Shown here in pieces: positions 5,971 through 11,012 of a stretch of 11,012 bases of DNA. A model generated the notes under the pieces. That model saw only the letters and a program-made list of their open reading frames with translations, had not been told where the DNA came from and did no database searches. Made by a program: the position numbers and the translations under genes. Origin of the DNA: Clostridia bacterium (GTDB lineage: Bacteria; Bacillota_A; Clostridia; Christensenellales; CAG-138); contig JAFZJT010000043.1 in the NCBI GenBank assembly GCA_017553815.1, positions 1 through 11,012 on the forward strand, given 5' to 3'. Every line of letters starts with the position of its first letter. Position 1 is the stretch's first letter.

Positions 5971-6534
5971 TTACATATCGATACGCTTATCAACACCTCG
6001 CGCAAACCTTCTTTTTAGCATTGACAGCAGCTCGAAATACCAATATCCGATGCTGCCTCCAAGAGCATTGTTTATCACATCGTCCGTTTCAAAAACGCCC
6101 GTGTGAAATATAAGCTGGGCTATCTCTATGCTCAACGAAACGAGGCAGCAGGCAAACAGCGCTTTTTTAAACGGGATCCTTTTGCTCCAGTTCAAAAGAA
6201 AGCCGAACGGAATGAAAACCAGGATATTGGACAGGATCTGTTTTTTGTTTCCTGCCCTAAAATACGACAAAAACGGCCATAGGTTGAACTTTGCGCGCAT
6301 TGTTACATGCCTTCTGATTATAGTTTCATAAACGATAAACAGTATAAAGGCGAAAACAAAAAACACCTTGAGCCATGATATCTTCGCTGTTCGCTTTGAA
6401 ATTTTGGATATTAAGTATGCGGCAATAGGCAGCAGTATAAACGACCCGATGAGCATCGTCTTCACCGAGTCTATCCCCGCGCGATCCAGAATGTACGCAA
6501 TGGGCAGCCTATAGTATTTGGGATCTATCAGCAT
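5971..6534 (-). CDS. VanZ-like integral membrane protein
   Basis: 187 residues with about five hydrophobic segments (roughly 26-45, 55-72, 100-117, 124-143, 155-172). The VanZ family core is clear: SNILVFIPFGFLL (102-114), SIEIAQLIF (135-143) and GVFETDDVINNALGGSIGY (146-164), with conserved acidic and Asn residues Glu137, Asp151, Asp152 and Asn155. The founding member raises teicoplanin resistance. Most relatives are uncharacterised membrane proteins, and resistance should not be assumed here since no van cluster is present. The ATG at 6534 has GGGGG just upstream. The stop is 20 bases from the rtcB start, which suggests cotranscription. Confidence 0.85.
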   Translation of the reverse strand: MLIDPKYYRLPIAYILDRAGIDSVKTMLIGSFILLPIAAYLISKISKRTAKISWLKVFFVFAFILFIVYETIIRRHVTMRAKFNLWPFLSYFRAGNKKQILSNILVFIPFGFLLNWSKRIPFKKALFACCLVSLSIEIAQLIFHTGVFETDDVINNALGGSIGYWYFELLSMLKRRFARGVDKRIDM

Positions 6535-6586
6535 TGTGCCCCCGAGCTTCCAACTGTAAAACGATTCGTTCCCTCATGGAGCAAAC

Positions 6587-7813
6587 TCAATCCACTTCGT
6601 AAATTTTTCTGTCGGCATCAAGGCCGAGACTCTCAATGAACTGCCTTTGCCTGAGACCTTCCTTTTTCAGATCGTTCATCTTTGAAATGGAAATATTCTT
6701 TCCTCTGATTTGCTTGATCTCCATGCAAAGCGCATGTATCCACGCAAACGGTCGGCATACAGCATATTTTTCCGCCTTATCCCAACCTTTCCTTCCCTTC
6801 TGCTGAAGCCTTGCCAATATTTTGAACGGATTCGTGCTTCTCAGGAAAACAGAGGCAACATATCCCTCTCTTCCTGCTTTAATGCCGAAGTTGCCCTTAT
6901 CTATTATGTAGTTCAGGAGGCTGTCGCAAACCTCGGGATCGGCGTCCGCACACCAAGTCAGCTCTTTATTTAGGCCGAGATGCATTTGGCACATTCTGGT
7001 TACGATCTTTGCAAACTTATCAAGACCCACGCTTTGCGTAATCTGCCGATACTCCCGCTGCCATGCCGCATCGTCGATATTCTTATCCACAAACATCATC
7101 CAGTCGAGTATCTGCCTTAAGCCCAATCCAACACGCAAATGCTGATTGATATGGAAAAGCAGAACGATGCCGTTTAGCCTGTGAGGGAGCATGGGAAACT
7201 CAATGAATTCGATGTTGCCGCCGATTCGCTCATCGATCCCGTCTTCAAATAATTTGAGCAGCTTATCGTTGTTTTCATCCACGATCGGCAGCCTTCTGTG
7301 CAATTCAAACCTCACATTGTATTTAACGTATCCTTCGTGGTGCTGTTCACCGCTGCAGTGGTAGCCGTCGTGCTCGAATCCGTTTTGTTCAAGCAGTTTT
7401 GACGCTCGCTCAAAATCAGCTCTTTTAACGAGCAGATCCACGTCCCCCATCATTCTGAGAAGCGGATCCGAGTAATAGACCGCGGCTGCGGTGCCCTTTA
7501 TGATAACAAAGTCGATGCCGTTTGCATTCAGCAATTCGACCAGCTTCTGCTGCGCGCTCAAAATGTACAGAACTCTGATCTGATAGTCCCTGCTCGATCT
7601 GCACCATTCTTCAAAAAGCATCTCGTTCTGCGGCTTATGCTTAATAAGCCAATTATCCGCGAAGCAAAGCACGGTTTGAACGCTCAGCTCCGAAAACACC
7701 TTGGCCATAGTATTGTCGTCAAGCTTATCGGCGCCGTTGAAATGCATATCAAAATCCTCACCGTAGAGGCTCTCCTTGATTATCGCGCAAACTATTTCCC
7801 TTAATCTGTCCAT
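6587..7813 (-). CDS. NTP_transf_5-type nucleotidyltransferase family protein
   Basis: 408 residues. The region 88-130 carries the signature of the uncharacterised nucleotidyltransferase family NTP_transf_5: IDFVIIKGTAAA with Lys106-Gly107, then LLRMMGDVDLLV (118-129), where Asp124 and Asp126 would be metal ligands of a polymerase-beta-type fold. A conserved RFELHRRL follows (168-175). The C-terminal half is helical with no recognised domain. The substrate is unknown; family members occur near polysaccharide and peptide-modification genes, but none is adjacent here. The start at 7813 has GAGGG nine bases upstream. Gaps to obg (64 bases) and to the VanZ-like gene (52 bases) are short, consistent with readthrough from obg. 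Confidence 0.8.
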   Translation of the reverse strand: MDRLREIVCAIIKESLYGEDFDMHFNGADKLDDNTMAKVFSELSVQTVLCFADNWLIKHKPQNEMLFEEWCRSSRDYQIRVLYILSAQQKLVELLNANGIDFVIIKGTAAAVYYSDPLLRMMGDVDLLVKRADFERASKLLEQNGFEHDGYHCSGEQHHEGYVKYNVRFELHRRLPIVDENNDKLLKLFEDGIDERIGGNIEFIEFPMLPHRLNGIVLLFHINQHLRVGLGLRQILDWMMFVDKNIDDAAWQREYRQITQSVGLDKFAKIVTRMCQMHLGLNKELTWCADADPEVCDSLLNYIIDKGNFGIKAGREGYVASVFLRSTNPFKILARLQQKGRKGWDKAEKYAVCRPFAWIHALCMEIKQIRGKNISISKMNDLKKEGLRQRQFIESLGLDADRKIYEVD

Positions 7814-7877
7814 CGTATCGTTCCCTCACTCAAGTCACGGGCTGAATCCCGTACCCTTCCGATATCAACGCAGGCTT
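7814..7877 (-). promoter_or_regulatory. Short obg-nucleotidyltransferase spacer with a small hairpin
   Basis: The 64-base gap contains ACGGG/CCCGT (7837-7841 with 7848-7852) around a six-base loop, without a uridine tract. It may attenuate or process the transcript but does not look like a full terminator. No promoter is evident. The GAGGGAACGA next to the downstream start is the ribosome binding site, and a near copy of it recurs at 6562-6577. Confidence 0.3.
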
Positions 7878-9152
7878 TTACTCAATGAAATCAAACTCCC
7901 ATTCGCCCATGCGAACAACGCTCTCCTCGGTCGCGCCCTTTTCACGAAGCGCATCGATGATGCCCTCGGTTTCGAGCATGCGCTGGAATCTTCGCATGCT
8001 CTCCTCGTCCTCGGCGTTCGTTGTGTCGAGGATATAGTCCACCGTGCCGCCCGTTACGACGAAAACGTCGTCCTCTATATTTATCTCAAAGCCCCATTCA
8101 TACTGCGCGGCGGGAACTATGTCGTCCTCCTCAAACTCAAGCGTTTTGGGAAGGGTCTTTAGCATCTTCAAGATTCGGTCGAGAAGCGGCTCGAAGCCCT
8201 GCACCGTTGCCGCCGAAACGGGGAAAATCTCCGAATTCGGATTCGTTTCGGCAAGCTCCTCCTTGAGAAGCTCCAGCCAATCCTCCGCGCCTGTTATATC
8301 CATCTTATTTGCCGCGATAAGCTCGGGAAGCTCCGCAAGCTTCTCGCTGTACGCTGTAAGCTCCTGCCTTATCCGGCGATAGTCGGCGATCGGGTCGCGC
8401 CCCTCGCAGCCCGAGATATCCAGAACATGCACGAGCATCCTTGTGCGCTCGATATGGCGAAGGAAATCGTGTCCGAGTCCCGCGCCCTCGCTCGCGCCCT
8501 CGATAAGGCCGGGGATGTCCGCAAGCACAAAGGTTTCGTCGTAGCGCTTGACCACGCCGAGGTTCGGAGTGAGCGTGGTGAAATGATAGTTCGCGATCTT
8601 GGGCTTGGCGCTCGTCACGACCGAAAGGATAGTGGATTTGCCGACGTTCGGAAGACCGACGAGGCCAACGTCCGCGATCGTCATCAGCTCGAGCTCAACC
8701 TCGTATTCCTTGGTCTTCTGCCCGTTCTGAGCATAGCGCGGGGTCTGGCGCGTGGGCGTTGCGAATCTTGCGTTGCCCTTGCCGCCCCTGCCGCCGCGAA
8801 GCACGGTGCGGGTGCGCCCGGGCTTATTCATATCGGCGATTATCTTTCCCGATTCGAGATCGCGAACGCGCGTTCCGACGGGAACCCTTATGATGAGATC
8901 CTCGCCGCTCTTGCCGCTCTGGAGCTTCGCCCTGCCGTTTTCGCCGTTCTTGGCTCTAAAGAAGCGCGCGAATTTGAAATCGAGCAGTGTGCTCATATTC
9001 TCATCGGCCTCGAAGATGACACTGCCGCCCTTGCCGCCGTCGCCGCCGTCGGGTCCGCCGTGGGAAACGTATTTTTCGCGGTGGAAGCTGACCGCGCCGT
9101 CGCCGCCGTTGCCTGATTTTATGACTATTCTCGCTTTATCTACAAACTGCAT
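7878..9152 (-). CDS. obg: Obg/CgtA family GTPase
   Basis: 424 residues, typical full length. Residues 1-157 are the glycine-rich Obg fold (GNGGDGAVSF at 14-23, GGPDGGDGGKGGSV at 32-45, GGRGGKGNARF at 120-130). Residues 158-330 are the G domain: P-loop GLPNVGKST (166-174), a Thr-rich switch HFTTLTP (190-196), DIPG (212-215), NKMD (282-285) and SAA (313-315). Residues about 343-424 are the C-terminal OCT domain found in many Gram-positive Obg proteins. Obg is an essential cytoplasmic GTPase that binds the 50S subunit and links ribosome assembly to (p)ppGpp and growth control. The ATG overlaps the nth stop (TAATG), and AAGGAG lies within the last codons of nth, so translation is coupled. Genes usual near obg, such as rplU and rpmA, are absent here. 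Confidence 0.97.
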   Translation of the reverse strand: MQFVDKARIVIKSGNGGDGAVSFHREKYVSHGGPDGGDGGKGGSVIFEADENMSTLLDFKFARFFRAKNGENGRAKLQSGKSGEDLIIRVPVGTRVRDLESGKIIADMNKPGRTRTVLRGGRGGKGNARFATPTRQTPRYAQNGQKTKEYEVELELMTIADVGLVGLPNVGKSTILSVVTSAKPKIANYHFTTLTPNLGVVKRYDETFVLADIPGLIEGASEGAGLGHDFLRHIERTRMLVHVLDISGCEGRDPIADYRRIRQELTAYSEKLAELPELIAANKMDITGAEDWLELLKEELAETNPNSEIFPVSAATVQGFEPLLDRILKMLKTLPKTLEFEEDDIVPAAQYEWGFEINIEDDVFVVTGGTVDYILDTTNAEDEESMRRFQRMLETEGIIDALREKGATEESVVRMGEWEFDFIE

Positions 9153-9805
9153 TAGTTTAACTCCTTATAATACCCGCAGAGCTCCTTGAGCGCACACTCC
9201 GCGCATTTCGGCTTTTGCGATGAGCAAACGCGCCTTCCGTGGAAGATGAGCCAATGGTGCGCTATCGACCACTTATCCTCGGGTATGCGCTCCATGAGCT
9301 GCGCTTCGGTTTTTTCAACGGTTTTCGCATTCGCAAGCCCGAGGCGGTTGCTGACTCTGAAAACATGGGTATCCACTGCAATAGCGGGCACTCCGAAAGC
9401 GTTTGAAAGCACCACGCTCGCCGTTTTTCTGCCGACTCCCGCAAGCGATTCAAGCCCCTCGCGATCCCCCGGCACCTCGCCGCCGAACTTGTCCACAATA
9501 TCGCGGCAGGCGGAAAGAATATGCTTTGACTTCATATTAAAGAAGCCGCAGGGCTTTATGTATTTGCCAAGCTCGTCCTCGGTGAGCTTTGCCATGCTCT
9601 CGGGTGTCGGATAATCCCGAAACAGCGCGGGCGTGCATTTATTGACCTGCTTGTCCGTGCATTGAGCCGAGAGGATGGTCGCTATCAACAGCTCAAAAGG
9701 GTTTGTGAAATCAAGCTCCGGCTTCGCGTCGGGGTGAGCGGAAGCGAGCGCATCAAGCACCTTATCGATCCATTCCTTATCGGGTAATTTTACTGAGTTT
9801 TCCAT
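9152..9805 (-). CDS. nth: Endonuclease III (DNA glycosylase/AP lyase)
   Basis: 217 residues from the ATG at 9805, which has GGGAGG eight bases upstream. A GTG at 9823 would place that ribosome binding site inside the coding region, so it is rejected. The enzyme excises oxidised pyrimidines and cuts the abasic site. Visible features are the ILSAQCTD motif near the N-terminus, the helix-hairpin-helix ESLAGVGRKTASVV with the catalytic lysine of GRKTA, the catalytic aspartate in AVDTHVFRVSNRLG, and the C-terminal iron-sulfur loop C-X6-C-X2-C-X5-C. All key residues are present. It overlaps obg by one base and starts 51 bases after the stop of the Met-rich gene upstream. Confidence 0.96.
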   Translation of the reverse strand: MENSVKLPDKEWIDKVLDALASAHPDAKPELDFTNPFELLIATILSAQCTDKQVNKCTPALFRDYPTPESMAKLTEDELGKYIKPCGFFNMKSKHILSACRDIVDKFGGEVPGDREGLESLAGVGRKTASVVLSNAFGVPAIAVDTHVFRVSNRLGLANAKTVEKTEAQLMERIPEDKWSIAHHWLIFHGRRVCSSQKPKCAECALKELCGYYKELN

Positions 9806-9827
9806 GCGTGCATCCTCCCACACATAT

Positions 9828-9856
9828 AATGTAACATAAAAAATCGGATTTGTCCA
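9828..9856 (-). promoter_or_regulatory. Possible promoter for nth-obg
   Basis: On the minus strand: TGGACA (9856-9851), a 17-base spacer and TACATT (9833-9828). That is five and four of six matches to consensus. It sits in the 51-base gap before nth and would give a very short leader. A T-run (minus-strand TTTTTTATG) in the spacer makes it AT-rich. This is moderate evidence only. Confidence 0.35.
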
Positions 9857-10489
9857 TCACATATTCATCATTTTCATGATTTGCGAGGGATCAAGCCCGC
9901 CTTTTCCCATATTTTGAAGCATCGGGAGCAGCCGGATGAGCTGCATTAGCTGCATCATGCCGCCCAGATTGCCCATTCCGTTCATATTGCCGCCGTTCAG
10001 CCCGTTCATATTGCCCATGCCGTTCATCATCTGCATCATTCTGATAAGGTTCGGATCGAAGCCCATATTCGGCGGCGCGCCGTTCATGCCGTTCATGCCG
10101 TTCATGCCGTTCATGTTAAAGCCCGTTTGATTATCCCGAGGCGAAAAACCGCTGTTTTGGTTTTGAGAAAAAGTTTTACCCCTGTCGCTCTCGGAACGCC
10201 CGCTCGGCGCATGCTCCATCCCAAAGCGCGAAGCAAGTTTTTTAAGCTCATACGGTGCAGCAAAGGGCTCCATCGCATGAAGAAAAGCCCTGAGCCCCTC
10301 CGCGCCCTGCTCCTCCCGTATTCGCCGCGCAAGCAGAAGAAGGGGCGAGCGTTCCTCCTCCTTCTTCGCCTCCTCGGGCACGCTCTGCATCGCTCGCGCG
10401 CTTCGCCGCAGGCTCTCTCCCCCCTGCGCGTTTCGCCTCAAGTTTCCCCTGTTTCCCGCATTCTGAGAAAAAGCCTGCATCGATAGCAC
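9857..10489 (-). CDS. Hypothetical Met/Asn/Gly-rich low-complexity protein
   Basis: 210 residues from a GTG at 10489 with GGAG five bases upstream; the ATG at 10480 (207 residues) is an alternative. I do not recognise a family. Residues 1-50 are basic and Gln/Asn/Ser-rich. Residues about 48-92 look like a compact helical segment (LLLARRIREEQGAEGLRAFL). Residues 120-180 are low-complexity, built on NGM units with NGMNGMNGMNG at its heart. The tail (about 177-210) is a Met/Leu-rich amphipathic stretch ending IMKMMNM. By count, 22 of the last 90 residues are methionine. There is no signal peptide or membrane helix. The intact frame and ribosome binding site argue for a real gene. The divergent neighbour at 10582 has a similar Met-rich tail, hinting at a shared role. 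Confidence 0.65.
   Translation of the reverse strand: MLSMQAFSQNAGNRGNLRRNAQGGESLRRSARAMQSVPEEAKKEEERSPLLLLARRIREEQGAEGLRAFLHAMEPFAAPYELKKLASRFGMEHAPSGRSESDRGKTFSQNQNSGFSPRDNQTGFNMNGMNGMNGMNGAPPNMGFDPNLIRMMQMMNGMGNMNGLNGGNMNGMGNLGGMMQLMQLIRLLPMLQNMGKGGLDPSQIMKMMNM
10080..10115 (-). repeat. Four perfect tandem 9-bp repeats inside the Met-rich gene
   Basis: The plus-strand unit CCGTTCATG occurs four times without interruption and encodes the NGM (Asn-Gly-Met) steps of the low-complexity protein. Further degenerate copies (CCGTTCATA, CCGTTCAGC) are scattered at about 9976-10026. A 9-base unit keeps the frame when copies are gained or lost, so the length of this tract could vary between strains. 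Confidence 0.9.
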
Positions 10490-10581
10490 CGCCTCTCCGT
10501 TTTCGTTTCCATTGCCATACTATTCACGCTTAGCTAAATAAGTGCATATAGTGAAATGAAAAACGGAAACGGAGGCATAAA
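10490..10581. promoter_or_regulatory. Divergent promoter region with mirrored ends
   Basis: The 92 bases between the two divergent Met-rich genes have near-matching inverted ends. The left end reads GCCTCTCCGTTTTCGTTTCC, and the right end, on the opposite strand, reads GCCTCCGTTTCCGTTTTTC, so each gene has a similar purine-rich leader with GGAG. A possible plus-strand promoter is TTGCCA (10513-10518 region), 17 bases, then TAAATA; it is weak. CATATAGT just before the plus-strand leader also resembles the -10 CATAnnnT form of sporulation sigma factors. No promoter is convincing. Confidence 0.4.
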
Positions 10582-10899
10582 ATGGCGAAGAATCTTAAAG
10601 CGTTTAAAAAAAGCGGGAATGGAGAGAGTAGGAACGGGCAGGATCAGAGCATCGAATCCCAAGCATGCGGCGCGCAGATCGACCCCGCCAAGAGAGCGAA
10701 TATCGAAAGTATGATGAATGAATACAGCAGCAAGAGCGAGGCGGAGCTGATGGATGAGCTGATGCGCATGACCTCACGGCAGAAAAAGGAAGGCTCGTTT
10801 GACGCTTCGGCGATGCATAAGACGGCCGAGAGCATAATGCCGATGCTTACGCCGGAGCAGCAGCAAAAGCTTATGGGAATAATGAATATGCTCGGATGA
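10582..10899 (+). CDS. Hypothetical small Met/Gln-rich helical protein
   Basis: 105 residues from an ATG with GGAGG six bases upstream. I do not recognise a named family. Residues 1-35 are polar and probably disordered. Residues 36-105 look helical: NIESMMNEYSSKSEAELMDE, a linker MTSRQKKEGSFD, then SIMPMLTPEQQQKLMGIMNM. There is no signal peptide, membrane helix or catalytic motif. The PML, P-x-Q and MNM elements of its tail recur in the tail of the divergent 210-residue protein. The form suggests a small structural or protein-binding factor; the function is unknown. Two hairpins follow the stop codon. Confidence 0.75.
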   Translation: MAKNLKAFKKSGNGESRNGQDQSIESQACGAQIDPAKRANIESMMNEYSSKSEAELMDELMRMTSRQKKEGSFDASAMHKTAESIMPMLTPEQQQKLMGIMNMLG

Positions 10900-10913
10900 T
10901 GCTATCCAAAACG

Positions 10914-10934
10914 GGGGCTGTTGCATTAAGCCCC
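10914..10934. terminator. Hairpin downstream of the small Met-rich gene
   Basis: GGGGCT (10914-10919) pairs with AGCCCC (10929-10934) around a nine-base loop, 14 bases after the stop codon. On the plus strand it is followed by AGAAAAAC, not a U-tract. On the minus strand the stem is followed by CGTTTTGG. It could be a weak terminator for transcription entering from the right, or part of a double terminator. Confidence 0.4.
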
Positions 10935-10945
10935 AGAAAAACAAG

Positions 10946-10983
10946 ACCGGGTAGCCCGAAAGGGTTGCCCGGTTTGCTGCTTT
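10946..10983 (+). terminator. Intrinsic terminator of the small Met-rich gene
   Basis: A 12-bp stem (10946-10957 with 10962-10973, including two G-T pairs) is closed by a GAAA tetraloop. It is followed by TTGCTGCTTTC, a broken T-rich tail. Its position 46 bases after the stop codon fits an intrinsic terminator. Confidence 0.65.
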
Positions 10984-10993
10984 CATGTATAAT
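10965..10993 (+). promoter_or_regulatory. Possible promoter reading out of the right edge
   Basis: TTGCCC (10965-10970), a 17-base spacer and a consensus TATAAT (10988-10993). The -35 lies inside the terminator's right arm. The -10 is perfect, but the -35 matches only four of six positions. If real, it would drive a gene beyond the window. Confidence 0.35.
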
Positions 10994-11012
10994 TAATTTA
11001 CCCAAAAAACCA

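Noticed and set aside
5971..6534. A glycopeptide resistance determinant (vanZ)
   Set aside because: Only VanZ family membership is supported. No vanHAX or regulatory genes are present, and most VanZ-like proteins are not known to give resistance.
8427..9116. A 229-codon plus-strand open frame opposite obg
   Set aside because: The opposite strand encodes a full-length Obg with all GTPase motifs. The long antisense frame reflects its GC-rich codon use.
10080..10115. A CRISPR array or mobile-element repeat
   Set aside because: The repeat unit is 9 bases with no spacers, in frame inside a coding region. It is a coding microsatellite. No CRISPR array, tRNA, transposase or integrase was seen anywhere in the window.

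Overview
The window looks like one end of a contig from an anaerobic, probably gut-dwelling Firmicute of the class Clostridia. The evidence is a low-GC Gram-positive style 16S 5' end and leader, strong GGGAGG/AAGGAG ribosome binding sites, a cohesin/dockerin protein pair, InlB-type (Flg_new) repeats and a VanZ-like membrane protein. The exact taxon cannot be named from this sequence.

Layout. Bases 1-30 are the first 30 bases of a 16S rRNA gene on the minus strand, cut by the window edge. Its leader and a good sigma-70-type promoter (TTGACT-17-TAGAAT) lie at about 31-343. An AT-rich gene-free stretch follows, holding a duplicated operator-like element and a plus-strand promoter (TTGACT-17-TATAAT). 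That promoter drives a 965-residue secreted modular protein (819-3716): signal peptide, two cohesin-like domains, four 70-residue InlB-type repeats and four fibronectin type III domains. A convergent intergenic region of about 310 bases (3717-4030) holds two strong hairpins and, between them, a segment with RNA-like secondary structure.

From 4031 to 10489 seven genes all read on the minus strand. In transcription order they are a Met/Asn/Gly-rich low-complexity protein, endonuclease III (nth), the ribosome-assembly GTPase Obg, an NTP_transf_5-type nucleotidyltransferase, a VanZ-like membrane protein, an RtcB-type RNA ligase, and a secreted TlpA-like thioredoxin ending in a type I dockerin. 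nth and obg overlap by one base. The next four genes follow with gaps of 27 to 64 bases and no convincing terminator, so readthrough is plausible. At 10582 a small Met-rich protein gene starts divergently from the low-complexity gene, across a near-symmetrical intergenic region. It ends before a strong terminator near the right edge.

The most notable feature is the pair at 819-4789: a secreted protein with two cohesin-like domains, and beside it a secreted redox protein carrying a dockerin. Cohesin and dockerin normally bind each other in cellulosomes. Here they suggest a small extracytoplasmic complex in which a WCGPC oxidoreductase, rather than a glycoside hydrolase, is docked onto a repeat-rich cell-surface or secreted scaffold. 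Docking between these two proteins is inference.
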